NCBI RefSeq assembly: GCF_964204645.1
Contig: NC_134028.1
Span: forward strand, 22,976,153-23,040,152
Reading direction: 5' to 3'
Length of the DNA: 64,000 nucleotides
From: Tubulanus polymorphus
Lineage: Eukaryota > Nemertea > Palaeonemertea > Tubulaniformes > Tubulanidae
Under the pieces are notes generated by a model, which saw only the letters and a program-made list of their open reading frames with translations, searched no databases and was not told the origin of the DNA. Both the position numbers and the translations under genes were made by a program. Below are positions 12,925-27,915 of this stretch, one piece after another. Within the stretch, counting starts at the first letter, position 1; every line of letters begins with the position of its first letter.

Positions 12925-15159
12925 TTGTATGCAAAATGATTTGCAGTCATTGATAGATCGAACTGATATAGACGAAGACATTTTGCAATGACAGATTCCC
13001 CAAATAAAAAGTAAGGAAGGGTACAGCAATTCTAAACTGTTAATCCGAAGAGCTCTATCAGTTTCTATGGACTCATCAGTATCGGACATCTCATCTTCTG
13101 ATTTATCTCAATTCCTCGCGATGTTGTATAAATCGCTTTCTCGTTCTACCAGCGATCGTTATATATGGACCTGTTTTATTTCCCAAGACGATCGTGGGAC
13201 GGCTAATAATTACTGTAAAACAACAGGCGTCGTCCTGTCGTCTGTGGCTGGATTCTATTCAAACCCGGCGGCTGCAGCTGGCTTTCATCAAAATACCAAC
13301 AATTAATGATCTTACATCGTTGCTGTTCACTTTACGCCCGTTCGCAGTGATAAAACGAATCGAAATCCACTGACCACCGAAGTGCTACTAGACGTGCGAT
13401 GCTAATTCCATTTCAAACATTATTTACAATTCATTTCCAATCGTTCCCCGTGTATCATTCGTGTACAACACTTGAGAATATCCGAATCATTGGAGCGGAA
13501 AATTGATCAAAGAACGTCGTAGCATTTTATCAAAAAGAAAACCCCAGACGTCCATCCATATTTGGAAATCTCCACCGAAGTAGCAAAATGCTGTTATCAA
13601 TGCTCGACATATGGCGCTGCTTTCACGTCGGCAATCAGGGATGGATATAAATTCATATTTTCATGGAGACATCTGCGTCATATACAAGTGGTTTTTATAT
13701 GATATACACAGACTGAGTAATCGGCTGTTTTTCGAATCAATATTATTCTTGTTTGTCGTAAAATACGATATCTCTTGTTGACGCTGTAACGAGTATAGGC
13801 CTTCTACTACGACTCTATTGACTTCATCTAATGGCTGTTATATATGGATATCCGGGCGGAGATCATCATGGCAGTCGAAGTTTTCAGTTTTAACTTACAA
13901 TGAGCAACTTTGCAGATGTCGCAATGAATCTAGTAGTGAAAGTTGCTGGTGAACACATTTGGGATGGTCATGGGTTCTGTAAGGAACTAAATGCCCCAGT
14001 ATCGCGATTGTTTATCAGCAGGTCAATAGAATCCACCCCGAGTTTCTTCGCCGTGATCTTTTAAAAATGTTATTTATGAATCGTTTGCTACTAGGATGAC
14101 AGGGAGCTGTACACTTACCCGACGACTGAACAAATATACGGACCAGGACATCAATTTCCGGTGCCGAGACGATGGAGAGTTGCGCCCAGTTTTCCGTTTA
14201 CACATCACTATACCACGAGACCGGAGGTCGACTCATTGCTAGCTATCAGAACAAGGACACCTTGCACTACTCAGATTGGGCTTCTATGCTTCACTAATGC
14301 ACATTGATAGCATCGTTTTATGACAAATTTCTACGAGTCAAAGGCTTCAGCGAGCATATCCATCTCCCCCAATAGTAATAGATATGGTATAACTCATAAA
14401 TACTTTCAAATGTATTGCCGTGTTATAACAGTTCACGCAAAAGCGTGATTTACCCTGACATGTTCGAAAGATGCTTTCCAATTTTGTAAGTCGTTTTCAA
14501 ACCATAACGTCAAATCTTCGTGCAGAAATTGTTTTTATTCCACCCACTACCCTCATCCATCCCCACAACTCACAGATACAGCGCGCGGCTCTGTTCTGGC
14601 TGTTCTGGGTTATGCGATTTATGTGACAGAAAACAGCGAAATTAACCGGACTCGAAGCGATGGAGATTTGCTTTCGGAAGGGATTGTTCATTTCAGTCAG
14701 ATTCGCCGAGTCTGTATCCTGGGGATTACCAGCAATCCCCTCTCAACTATCCGCTGACGTCATTTTATCTACGCTAGTCGTTGGCTAAATGTGAATATTG
14801 TGTCGTTGCTGAAACGATTCGAACGTTGATTTTGGTGCCAGGAAATATGATGGATCGCCCATTGACTTAGTGAAGTAGTTTGTCTAGCCATTGTAATATT
14901 TGCCGGTTCTATTAGTTTAACCCTTGTACGCATTGAATACAAAATTTTATCACTCAGATGCCTGCTTAGGAACAAGTTGACTTTTTCGAATTTCTTTAAG
15001 GAATGATGGTTCTCCAGAAAAAGCAGCGTAGGTCAAATACATATCTTCTTATCTATTTCAAAAGATTTTTATATATCCTTTCACTCATTGTTTGGAGGCC
15101 TTAACCCAGGCAACTTTTTTTTCCAAAAAGGGGATCTGTACACCAAAAAGGCAAAATAA

Positions 15160-15236
15160 ATTCAGTTACGTGTCGAACCTGACTCTAGCATTCGAAACCA
15201 GCGTGCTAACTACTACACCAAAAATACTTTTGGAGT
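15160..15236 (-). repeat. tRNA-like SINE fragment
   Basis: On the minus strand: an A-box-like GTGTAGTAGTTAGCACGC, an anticodon-arm-like segment, then a B-box-like GTCAGGTTCGACAC. Acceptor strands do not pair, so this is a remnant. Confidence 0.4.
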
Positions 15237-16593
15237 GTCCCTATAGCACCCGGTCAAGCTTGGTTGTGATAAACCACATAATACAAGACCGTCATATTTG
15301 CCCGTTGCCAAGAATAAACCCACAAATAAAGAGGCATCTATCAAACAAAAATAGGGCGTAAAGTGATTGGAAATTTAAAAACGAAACTATACGGTCATGG
15401 CTTCCGTCGTCATTCGCTTCAACGACACAAGAGCACCGGATTGTTGTGTTAAATGCGGAAGTTCATGGTATAAGAACATCATTCTTTTACGCAATCAGAA
15501 GCCCCATTCCTCTGTCGGCATACTATTTCTTTTACAGATAATTTCTAGATGTAATCTTCTCTTGCAAACTGTTAGCGTCTGATAGCTGTATATCGTGAGC
15601 GCGGTCTCAAACCTCTTCAGACTCGAGACATATTAGTCACCACTGTGTGATGGTGCAGATCTTGGTCGAAACGAAAAACCAATGACGGGACATTTTGAGA
15701 TTGACTTTGCATCTTGTCTTGTTTGAAGTATGTTGATGGTAACTTGTTAATCGATACAGATCGCTGGGAAGATGAGCACATGTCCGTCTTAAAAATAACC
15801 ATCAACCCACTGAGCGAACACACATGTGTCAAATACCACGGGGGAACAATCTTTCTGGAGCTTCCCACCACCCTCTAAAAATAATCATTATCATTAAAAA
15901 ACCACGAAAGGTTAAACAATGCATGCTCAGCTTCTCGTCAATGGAAAGGGTGCAAATAGAGGGTAATGCATCAAAATGAATTAGGCGCATAGACTATTGT
16001 CTAAACCCCGGAACACAAAATGGGACCTAACCACTTGTATGGTCGGTGGGATGTTTTTGGTGAGGGTTAAATGGTAATTTCCTGTTAGAATGCTAATATT
16101 GACTAGAATCTGAACCTACACTCGGCTCGTATTTATCCAAGTCGCTCAGACGATAATCAACTTAGAACTAACGTGAAAAATGAATGGAAATTTCTGGAAA
16201 CCCAATCCGTTTCATATCTGAATTATCTCGGTTTCGCAAAAAAGATTTCTGATTATTGCTTGCCGAGTCACACAGTCTGCGCAACAGCAAACATGCAAAA
16301 TCGATATTTTGTATTTGGATACTAAAGTCACAAAGTCCAACGTTCTTTTTGGATGTTTGGATAACATAAAACATAAAGACGTGTATTAATCTCGTGGACA
16401 GCACTGTTGTGCTTTGTGACATTTCCCCATGTTGAAATTGGTCTTATTTGATTTGTGATAAGATCTCTCTCTCTCCGTCTCTCTCTGATCCACGCCACCC
16501 CGGTGATAAGAGTTAAAATGCTCGATTAATATCATGTTTAAAAATCTTGAGACATTTCAGGAATCTGTACTGATGACTCAGTCGAACAGCTTC

Positions 16594-16656
16594 AGTTTAG
16601 TTACAGACACAGAGATCGTTATAGTTTCCACTAGTTTAGTTACAGACACAGAGATC
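16594..16656. repeat. Tandem duplication, 24-bp block with 39-bp period
   Basis: AGTTTAGTTACAGACACAGA plus GATC occurs at 16594-16617 and again at 16633-16656, exactly conserved. Confidence 0.8.
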
Positions 16657-19600
16657 TCCGCGTTCAAAGCCATCCATCATTGAGGAACGGAATATTCATG
16701 ACTTTTTTAAATAAAGAAGCGACTTGATATACGATGTTGCCAGGTGTGGAAAAATGGGGGGTAAACTTTATTGCCACCCAATCTATATCCAGGTCTATAC
16801 CATGAAGAATATACAGTGACTATTGTGAGCAAAAGTGAATTGAATCGTATTATCTAAAGCCTGATCGATTTACATTTAAATATCTTAGCTCGGACATGCT
16901 GGAAATCATCGTGATAAACGGGTCAGACTCGTATTAACTGGATTTCAACTGTATTTATAGAGGAAATATCCGAAAAGTAGCGGATATGGATCTGTGATAA
17001 TTCTGCTGCCCGAGAAAGAAAGGATTTGAAAATGGGGATGCCCTCTTCTCGGGCTACATATAGCTACGTAGTAAGCTACTAGTCTGTCTGTCACAGAGTG
17101 GTTGAGTAACGACGTGTGGTGTATTTGATGATGGGATCTGTATAGGATTCAGTTGGCTCCATTCGGTCGATGTATGGTATAGAGTTTGACATGATATCTT
17201 CCAGTTTTACATGACTCCGATAATTATCTTAGTACTTTGCTTGTAATTGCCCATTCGGTTTATAAATCAGCCAGCGTGTGACACTGGGGGATTGGTGTGT
17301 TCTCTGACTCACTATAAGTCCTCAATTAGCCAACTAACAACCCACTCATTATTGCTGAGTCGGTCCCAGTATGTAAGCTGCAAAATAGCCTCAAAATGAT
17401 TATCAACAAGTTGGAAAACTGATATCCGCACATCTATTAACCACAAAAAGTACTTAACGGTCAAGAATGAAGGGGGATGTTAATGGGTCGAAAGGGTGCT
17501 GAGGGTCTTTCGAGATCAGCATTGCGACAACTCGAACCGCATGTGGTCGCGGGCCCTACAAACCTTATTTCGATGCACTACAGTACTACTTCAGCATCAA
17601 CGTCAACTAATTCTGTATCGTTTATATAAATATGAAATGGAATTTTTGCATGACGCACAAATTATCGCTTCCGCTTGCAATTCCTGCCGGGATTCTTTTT
17701 AACACCCCGGATAAAGTGTCCTCGTTTTGAAAGAAGTTACATTCAGCCACTTCTTACTCTTCAATGACAAAAAGAAGCCGGCTTTTCGTAGATGTCACAT
17801 AACTGTAGGCGCACTCCTCTTCATTGCCTCCCTTATTTTCTGGAAGGTGGTCCACCAATACGCATGGCGGTTCCGGCGTCGGTATTCTCCCGTTGTCGTA
17901 ACAATTACCAGGTACACGGCGAGTTTAGCGTGCAAACGATGCTTTCCAGTGATTAGTACTGCAAATCAATACAACAGTTGTTGTCACACGGTGGAGCTCT
18001 GTGATGGTATACACCTGTATTGCTGGGTTATATCACCAGTCAGTACTAGACTGGCTTGTATAGATACTACGTTGGGCTCTGTTGGTGTGGTAATGTCGCC
18101 TTCGACTCTTTAAATATCTGCCTCGAGGATTAATTGATATCGCTGTTAACTGGAATATAATGTTCTTTTCACATGATTACATTATCTCTAATGATTTACA
18201 GTCAGTCGTTTATACGTGCCATTAATTTAAACCGAAATAAACTCGAAGAGGGAAGGAAGTAAAATCAACGATGATGTTAAAACATACTGTGACATTTTGA
18301 ATTGTGTGCGCATTATAGGCCTATAAAAACATTTTTGCTGCTTTTTCCCTAGTTTCGGTAAGTTTGGCATCAGTATCACTTAGTCTTTTTTGTTTCGTAA
18401 GCTTTGCGAATATCTATTTCACCGTGTAATGTCTAATGGGTCCGGGGTGTGAGTTGTTGAGTCGACCACTGATACTTATTCATCATCAGCAACAGCAGCA
18501 TGACAGCTCTTTGCAATAATGATCCATAATAGTGTGGCAGCCGCAGACTCAGTTTTGCTTTTTGATTTCTGGAGCAAAGCAATCGTAGTTTTGTACGAAA
18601 CGAGTAGATGGGATAAGATGCTCGGGCTACGTTTTTGTAGCAAATCTCCGTAAATCACCATTATCATCTTTCGTAAGTTTTAAACTTGTAAAGCTACAGA
18701 TTTTTCTATCATTATAATCGTGGCAGCACTGAAACCTATTTCTGTATCGGTTTCAATTCGCTGCTAAATGAATCATGGTGTAATTCTGCTTCATTTGCAA
18801 TGTAAATACATTTGTGTTGGTTGTAAACAGCTCGAAATTACGTGATAATATACTGAACGATCCTCGCTAATTAGCATACATGTAATTGCATTACAATGCA
18901 ACCATAAAACAAATCAGCCATATCTACCGAGTGGATCCAGCATACTATTGGGACTGATTATTCCCTCGGTTCTACTTTACTGGTAGTGTGGCTCTCTGTG
19001 ACATCTTGCCCACTGGGATTTCCATGTGGAATGGTTTTGATAATCACTGACGGCAGTATGTACATATATGCGTATAAACCTCCTCGGTCTTCCTCGCTGA
19101 AATAAATTCTAGAGGGTATACTTTTTCCAAACGGAAATGATTTAAGGCGATTTCGTTTTGCGATTACCATACGAATCAGACAGCGAGGGGTCGTGAGATA
19201 GGCAGCGATCGGATGAACAGTAAACCAGACATAACTGATCGATCGTTATCGTACATCAGGTTATCTTATATCTCTGAAATTGACGAGTGTTTGGGCTCTC
19301 TGCCCTTTTTACGTGTAGTCATGGTCTTTGCTCAAGTTGAAGAAGTCTTTGAAATATAGATTGTCTCGAAAGTCGGTTGCATAAATCATGGCTTCCTTTT
19401 GAAAGTGATCTCAATACAAATTTTATCTAGCACAATGCAACTGGCTCATAATTGTGGTAAAGACTTCTTCGTAAAATGTGTACATGTAGTTCTAATTGAT
19501 GTAAATTCTTAATTCACTTCAGAGTTTAATGCGTATGCACTGAAGGCTCAGTAAGTATCAAACTACTTCTGTGTTAAAGCTGTTTGAAATACTTGGGAAC

Positions 19601-22600
19601 ATTCTTAAAATGTGTTACATGTATATCACCATTTCTATCAGTTCCGGAGGAGCGCCGCTTTATCCTTGTTTACAACAAAAAAGACTATCAATAATTTCCC
19701 GGTGTTTTAGAAAATGTTTGCATTTCACAGGCTAGATGAAGCTGTTCGCTATCGCTCCCACTCCTCCCATGAGAAGTCTTCGATTCCTGCCACTCTAAAC
19801 TGATCATTTACTGTGACATTTATTACAAATCAATAGACACGTACATTGCATCGATACAAACCGCAAACGGTGTAACTGATTCATCTTGCAGACAAATCAC
19901 TCTGTGTATACAAATTCAAGCCTTAGATCAACTAAACTAATATATATATATATATTATACATCAGCGATAGCTTTATTATATGTCTCCAGTCTTTGATTC
20001 TGAATGCCAAAGGACGGCAATACATATGTAAACTCAGCATTCATTACAGGACCATGACCTGTAGAAGGTCCATTAATACATCATGACTTTTATATCAATT
20101 ATGAAAACCTATTGGTAGAATGAGATAAGGGGTTTAGGTCGGGTTCCACTCAAGCTGTGTAGCATCAAACAGCAAATAGTTCGTGTAATAGTACAGGTCT
20201 CTGCTGGCAAGAGAGCGAGAGATTCTTTAAATATCCGCTGATCTATCAAAGTGTTAGTTTTTTCTTGGCATCGCGTAACTATTTATAAAACGCGTAGAGA
20301 AATGATAAATCAGTGATTGTATACTAAAGAATGAACAGTTGGAAGAACTATGCAAGACTTGTACATCTTGTATCTATCAAGGCTGTACCTGTAAAACGAG
20401 CTTATGAAAGAGGCCAATGTTTGCTGGGGTTGTTTGGCGGCCATCTTGTTTAATAAATCGACTTTTCCATGACCTGCGACGTATTGCATCTTACCAGATC
20501 TTATCATTCTCCTACTGGTCCTTGTTCAGATCAAGGATTACTCAGATTACGGCCATTTATATGAAAAATCGGTTGAGTTTTAAACAATTGTGTTCAATTT
20601 ATTAAACCGCGCCAGTGTCAAAGCTAGACCATGAAACAAACATGTAATCTATGAATTTTGAGCCATTATAATGACACTTTGGTGAAATAGAGGAATCCGT
20701 CGCTGTATTCCCTGATGATATATCGCCGCGCACGTCTGCACGACGACTCTGTGGCGACTGAAGAACTTTCCACAAGAAAAATGCCGAATAATTCATGAAT
20801 CTTCATCCGGAACATTTTAAGAATTAAACAAACGACGGCCATTTTTCAGGCATCACGGCGGCCGTGTACATGGAGAGAAACTCGTATAAATGCTAGTGAC
20901 GTATAATCGACAAAGAGGACAGAGGCCCAACATTCAACATCACAAGAGATAATCGAAGTTTAGGTCCTTCATAACTTAATGACTCTTGAAAAATCCATAT
21001 GACTTTTGGTTGATATTTATTGACTTTATTGTCACACGTTCTAAACCGAGTTTTTACACAGTTTGAACAAAATGAACAATTCAATTTTCGTTTGGCACAT
21101 CGAAAATGGCCGCCATGACGTCATTGTTGGCGGAAATTCCTCTCTTTCTTCAGAATCACGTCTATGTCGGGAGGGACGGACGCGAAACGTCGCTAATTCT
21201 CGTTGTTGATTGATAGCGGGAGTTGTTTTAATTACCAGTTGCCTTTTAAATTGCGCCAGTTCGGGGACGATATCAATTGGAACGCTAACTACCCCCGCTC
21301 GTCATTGCGCAGACGATACGTATGTATATACGACATTACAGCATTATTAAACCGAGCATCAGTGACACTTAATTAGTCGGATACATTGTACAGTACTCAT
21401 CGGTCCAGTAGTCGATTATAGCGTCAGTTTTACTAGTTTCAGACTGTAATCTCATTTCCAGCAGTTAATCTTTTATATCGCGAACGACATGCGTCATCGA
21501 GTTTGTGATCAATGGCAGCTAAAACTGAAAATTACATCTTCATTTCGAGACTAAACCGCTATTCTATTTTCATGCGTGGTTTGGTAATTGGTACATCTAA
21601 GGCTGGTATTATATTACGAGTGACTTTAAGATTGTCTTTTTTTTCTAAATAATGATGTTTTTCGGTCGGAGAAAGTAATCTTCTTGTTTGTGCCATCTGA
21701 GTCGATTGATGGCGGAATTTTTCGTAAAGAAAAAAAACACAGCGGCGGCGCCACCTGATGAGTTTTGAATCATATTTATGAGCGATTCCCGATCGAGGAG
21801 TGAGTTATCAGCTAATCCGCAAGTTACGGGCGCTGTTAATCCGGTCGGATTTGTCGACTTCATTCCCGTATAATCGCGTAGCGGCAATTAATCAACATTC
21901 ATGTCGTCTCTTCTAGAACAAATCATCGACTATAAGATCCGGCGATACAAAAACCACCCGCTATACAATCAATAACATCTCCTCATTAAGCTGTAGTGAA
22001 ATAAAGTCAACTTTAATGCATTTCAAGTTCGTTTCAAAGCGTTCATTTAAATCGTTTGTGTTTTATTTGCGTCGGTTACATCTGACCAGAAGTCGACGCG
22101 AAAATCAACAGACAGTAGACATTAGAGGCTTTTCGTCGGATGTGAATGGCAGTTGATCCTAAGTTCTAGTTTCCCGGATGTTCATAACGACCTCTTCATT
22201 ACCCTTTTAATACACATTTGTTTCGCTCGTATAATCCACCCACATCTCTCTCTCTCCCCTCTCGCTCTACTCCGCGTCCCGTCCGTCCATTTCACTTCAT
22301 TTATATCATCTTCAGTTTATAATGCGGACAGCCAGTAACCGCTATTAGCGATTACAGCAGCCATTTCATGAAAGTGGGGGAATCATACAGTAATTTGGCT
22401 CGGAGTAGTTTGGAGTTTTTGTCTATATTTCACAAAATGTGTTTCATATTCACTACAGGTACATTTACAGTCATTGCTTTATCATTATTTAATTCAGGAA
22501 ATAATGATATTTCGTATAGAGTCAAAGTTATAACGCCATCTTCCATTGTTCACTTAACGCCAACTTCCGGGAACAGATCTAACTCAAATTCAATGAATAT

Positions 22601-23151
22601 ATCATTCTTTATAACGCCAAATTCGTTATAATGCCTTATTGTCAATCAGTCCCAATGTTGGCATTAAAGCACATTAACTGCAGTCAAGAATAACTTTATT
22701 ACCCAGTTTATACGAAACCAGAAACAGAATACAATTTTTGTTCCGTATAGCTGACATCTAACAACTGATTTTGTCATTGAGTTCAGCAGTTTTAGTAAAG
22801 AGGACAATTTTGACATTTCCTCCAATAACATATTGGGTCGTTGTTGATTGAAGAAGCAGTTACTTACAAAGTAATGGGGGTATTTACACCAATGCCATCG
22901 ATGCTGTTGATGGGAAAGATGTTCAGGTTTTTATACGTCACGTTATAAAAGAGCTAATTTTCTACTTCCAGCTTCGGTTGTCCTGGAGACCTATCTGACA
23001 GACCTGAACACAATTTCCTGTAAGTAAATGATATCGAACTATGCGAGTAGTTTCTCGTTGTGGGTAACCTCTGAACCAAACATCAGGTATCAATACATTT
23101 ATCAAACTTCATGTATCAGCACATTCGTCGCCTTGAAATAGAATAGAATGT

Positions 23152-23220
23152 CGCCCCAGCCGGGAATCGAACCCGGGTCTCACACGTGACAGGCGTGGAT
23201 ACTCACCAACTACCGATGAT
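23152..23220 (-). pseudogene. tRNA-Asp(GTC)-like pseudogene
   Basis: On the minus strand the CCTGTCACG anticodon arm and GGGTTCGATTCCCGG T arm match tRNA-Asp. The D arm is shortened and the acceptor strands (ATCATCG versus CTGGGGC) do not pair, so it is not expected to be functional. It could also be the head of a tRNA-Asp-derived SINE, since a second copy is at 26280-26340. Confidence 0.55.
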
Positions 23221-24221
23221 AATGATTAAGCCTTATATTTGGAAGGATTTCATACACGGTTACATTCCGGGACAATTTCTAACTAATTTCAAAAAGAAAT
23301 TTCTTGAGACTGGTCGATTTGCTATCGAATACAAGATTCATACAATTCTATGATTCCCAAGTTGTTTTGACATCGTGAAATCGAGAAAAGTATTGACAAA
23401 AATTCACAAGACTAGCCTAGATGATTTTTTTTTTGGTATTGACCATTATGGAACGCAAGACGTCGTTTCAGCAATCTATTATTTTTTTCAGTCAACCCGC
23501 TAGGTTGTAACGTTGGTTTTGAGCGCGAGTCTTTATCCCCATCTTAATCATGTTCCAGAGCAAAACAGCTTGTTCAACTTTCTTTCAATTTAAGTCCACG
23601 TAAGCTAAATATGTATATATCTAATACAAAATGAAAGCGTCATTTTCATTATGCATGATCGAACAAAATTCTCTCAACACAATCCGATTTTCGATCAATA
23701 AAACTACGCAATAGTAAAATGATTATAGATGCATGTTTAATGGAAGACGCTTCAGCAGGAAGTGCTGATCCAAGGTTCAACTGGAAGCCTTATCATCACG
23801 TGAACATGAATCATTCATATGTATCGTGTTGAAACTCACTAAACCTACATTTCTTCTTGCATTCGGATTTCAGTTCGACATTTAATTATTAATTTCCAGC
23901 AAATGTGAATCAATTTATAATGCCGCTATTCTCGGCGTTTGTAACGTGATTATTTCGCGCATGACTGATGAGAAGTTGATGATGACGTCACTTCCCATTA
24001 GTTAAGATTAAATCTCGTATATCAGTGACAGAAGATGTGATCTGGCGACAGATCATTGGTTAATTGCTGTCCGCGATTGATGGGCTTAGATCACAAGACT
24101 AACACAACTAACTGCTCGCTAACTGGCAGTTTCCTGTTTTCTTTTTTTGTCTGGGTTTAGTCGCACAATCAAGATTCACGGCCAGGCTAAGTTCATGCTG
24201 GTTCTATCAAGACATTCCAAA

Positions 24222-24445
24222 GACGAGCGAGGGTGGATCTAGGATCTAGGATGGAAACAGCAGTGACTGACAATGTGAGAGCTGCAAGTGCGAAACGCGG
24301 ATTCTGGACATTCCAACAGAAAAATCGATGATAAAAAGGGGCTTCTCTGGCCTTTATTAAATTTTGTTTTTCTTACAATTTTCTTTGCAATTTTCCAGAC
24401 TTATTGGAGGGCATATTCGGATTTTGAGGCGAATATCTATTCTAT
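24222..24445. mobile_element. Dispersed repeat, copy B (same family as 3130-3425)
   Basis: It begins near GGTGGATCTAGG and shares with copy A the blocks CCAACAGAAA, TTCTCTGGC and TTGGAGGGCATATTCG plus ATTTTGA in the same order. Internal spacing differs. Confidence 0.55.
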
Positions 24446-25026
24446 ACATATCTAAGTTATGGTCAAATAAACATCGTTTCTTGGGGCCCATTTTGAAGAA
24501 CCTGCCACATCCCAAATGAGATTTCGATGTAAAAAAAATCACTCCCGTAATGCGCCAATTTTCTATGTTGAAAGAACGAAAGAGTGTATTCAGAAGATTT
24601 TATAGACTTGTACCGGTCTCCCATGAGCCCTGATCTGCTCGTGCGAAATTGAGTGCATAAAAGTCACAAAATATCACGCAACAAGCGCCACTAATACTCG
24701 ACACAATAATCAGAGTCATTTGGGAGATTTCTCTTATTTCCAACGCTGTTATAGGTGACCCTATACAATCGAACTGATTCTCTGGTTGTGAAAGCTATTC
24801 GATTGGTATGTATCAAATTGATACGTACTAATGGATGGAACTAGCCGGCAATTTAACTAGCTATTGAGTTCTCGTATATTACTGAAATTGCATTTTGTTC
24901 GAGATTCCGATAAACGACGAATGAAATTGAGTCGATATCAGCGTTGCTTGCGCGCGACTTTCCCCGCAGCAATGCTCAGAGTTCGGCAACAGATCTTTGA
25001 CAATCTCCGATTTATTTTCTATAAAT

Positions 25027-25047
25027 AGAGAGAGAGAGAGAGAGAGT
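25027..25047. repeat. (AG)n microsatellite
   Basis: About ten AG dinucleotides. Confidence 0.9.
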
Positions 25048-26279
25048 GGGTGATGTAGCTGTTCACTCGGAGTCATCAATGAAAAACGGACGACTCACGA
25101 GATTGGTCGTCGATTTCGTCCTTGATAATTATCACCGACCGATTGCGTACGAGATCCCCGGAGAGGTTTCACAACTCCGGGGCGACATATGAGTCGGACA
25201 TGGACATTCATACATTTACATAATTACATCAGAAGCGCATTACAAAGTGTAATGTCCACCGACTGAGTTGATTATAAATCGAGTGGGATCGTTGATGGCT
25301 GCCTCAGTTACCAGTGTTGCAGGGCATCCGTCATCATTCCTGCCTCCGACACTTTGAACAGCGGGTTAGCCGGCGAATATTTAGTGAAGTTATACCAGTG
25401 AACATGCAGCATTGATCTTCGAGCGAATTGTCGGAAATTGTAAGAAAAATTGTGGTTTTATCGAGATGTAAAAATCAATCGCCAGTTGGGAAGATGCAGC
25501 AGCGGCAGCCAGCGTAATTGTGGACTTATCTTGCAGCGTCTTCGCTGTTACGACTGGATGCTGGGGCGATTAGTGGTACTTTTGTCAGTAGAATATCCAC
25601 AGCAGTGTCTCCATAAAACCAGAGCTGCAGCCTTTGAGAGGTAATTTTTTCAGTTTCTTTATAAACTATCGTAGCATGGTTGCATTTAGTTAGCAGTATA
25701 TCGAGTTATAAAAGTTGGTCAGTGACTCTTATGTATATTGTCTCAAACTGGGGATAAACTGGGTACTAGTCGCGTGATAGACTGCGTAAACTCTTATCTT
25801 TTTTTTCGAACGATTCTCCATATCAGAACATTCACTGCGGGAAATGTGATCAGCGATTTTAGTAGAAATGTATTTTGAATTTTTCTGTCTTATCGCTATA
25901 AATTTCCTCATTATTCTTCATAGCTTCAACTGCATTCATTTACTTTCAAAACTTAACAATAATCCGGTGCTTAGCTCCTCGAGTCATCCCCGTTGACAGG
26001 AATGGGCCATTTTCAGTTGGATAGAGCATAAAGTGCGCTATAAGATTATAAGAAGATCAATTAGCGAGAATCTTAGCGATTATGTTGTCATGGATATCGC
26101 CAGACTTGATAATCCACGACGAGCACATTTTGTAAGCCAAGGTGATGCACGTTTTATAATCCGATGAGCATGTCTGTGAGACGAGGGACCTGATCACTTC
26201 TTGCTTGCAGCGCAGTGGTCTGTAATCTAATAACCGAACCAGCGAAAAAAATCTGATCACGTTCACCGCCCTGGTTCTT

Positions 26280-26340
26280 TCCCCAGTCGGGACTCGAACC
26301 ATGGGTCTCACTCGTGACAGGGCGACCAGTAGCCTTAGTT
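26280..26340 (-). pseudogene. tRNA-Asp-like remnant, second copy
   Basis: On the minus strand CCTGTCACGAGTGAGACCC, then GGTTCGAGTCCCGACTGGGG, resemble the anticodon and T arms of tRNA-Asp. The 5' half is decayed. Together with 23152-23220 it suggests a tRNA-Asp-derived SINE family. Confidence 0.45.
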
Positions 26341-26363
26341 CAAAGCAGTCGATTGTATCATGA

Positions 26364-26422
26364 ATCCAGTTCCACAATTGAGAGTTAGAGTTAACTCTTA
26401 ACTCGCAACTGTGGAACTGGAT
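26364..26422. repeat. Imperfect inverted repeat, about 27-bp stem
   Basis: The left arm starts ATCCAGTTCCACAATTG and the right arm ends CAACTGTGGAACTGGAT. The arms pair over about 27 bp with few mismatches around a short loop, giving a pre-miRNA-sized hairpin. Confidence 0.75.
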
Positions 26423-27915
26423 CCTGAAGATCACAGTTGTGCTGATTGATACTGTTTTCAATGTGCACGTTCCCCGAATACTAACCACGTTTGCGTTTCT
26501 GAACTCGTGTCTAATTTGTTTTCTGGCGGCGGTCACAAATCAGCCTCTTAGCCTACAAGAGGCCATAAATTACTAAAAACTTGATGATGCTGTCCATCAA
26601 TTTATCACTGAGCTTAGTTCGGGATTATATCCCATGTAACTGAGCAGCTTAATCGAGGATTACTTTCATAACCGAAAATGCCATCATCGTCTGCTACTGC
26701 GCGAATGTCAAGGTCAATAACCTGTCACGTGAGCGTGATGGATCGATAGAAGGGATAAATCTTTGCATATCTGATTTGATAAGTTTTCTCAGCACAAATT
26801 TTCCTCCTTTTCCGGCCCTTTTTAATTCTTCGTTTTCACAAAGAATGCGCTTTACATTTTGACGAAGCTTATCGCGCATTTCGTAGGCATTATATGTACA
26901 GTCGCCATCTTGGAAAGCTTTTTATGAGAATAGTACATATGGAATAGTTTAATTTAGATTAACCCGCATCCAATACTTGACTCATTTCGTGAAAGGAAAC
27001 ACTGCCTTATACTAATTGGTGCTATTTGATACGCGAATAATCACATGTTATAACATATACACGAATAGCTGAATATTCAATACACACAATATACACTATC
27101 GTGTTGAAACGATGTTTTTTGCTGCCTTTGAGATTATGGCGTTTCTAAGATTCTTTAAATCTACTTTCCATGTTCCATCTTCATCGGAATGATGCGCAAT
27201 TCTTGTCGCGAAATCGACCACAGATTTCGTATCGACTGCGCGAGCGACCATTTCCTCTTCCTACTTCACCATGTGACCAACTTCCTAGTCTTATGACATT
27301 TAATATTCAATTTTTCATGGGGTAAAAATCTGTTCTACTTTTTATATAATGATTATCTTTCTCAGGCACTCGAAGAACGGGATCAGTTCACCCAGTATGA
27401 ACCAGTGATAATTACGCGGCGCCGCTGTATAATTTCTTTATTAGACAGATAAGAAAATGACGTCGTTTATTAGTAGGAATGTTCTATTGTTTTTGCTCGT
27501 AGTTTATGTCACTCGTGGTCAGTGTCAAAATGCCATCAAATAAATATCTGGCGAACAAGCAGAGGTAGTTTGAGAAGAGGCTGAGGGGGAAATATCTCTA
27601 AATAATCAAAACAATAATATCCAATATCCCCAGTGTTTATAGAGGACTTAGTAATTCTTTATTGTTAACATTTCTTTGATCGCTAACGAGATTGATTTGA
27701 AACAAACTCGATAAGCACTTTTTATCGGAGGGTATATTATTTGTTTTTGGTGTGATCCTGGACGATAAAGGCACTAAGTGCACATCGCGGTAATGTCTGA
27801 CACCGTCTCACGTTCAATGACCAATATCTCGTGCCTAACATACTGAAAAATGAATCCATGGATAGTTTATTTTCTAACTCGACTATTCCAATCAGGAACT
27901 GGTTTTTTTTACTAG

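Noticed and set aside
17727-18113. 128-codon plus-strand frame with one hydrophobic segment
   Set aside because: No ATG at the start of the frame, no family resemblance and no splice context. Kept only as a possible short transcript.
26057-26536. Longest simple single-exon frame outside known genes (159 codons, minus)
   Set aside because: It runs through the tRNA-Asp-like remnant and the imperfect hairpin; the peptide has no domain pattern and no splice or promoter context.
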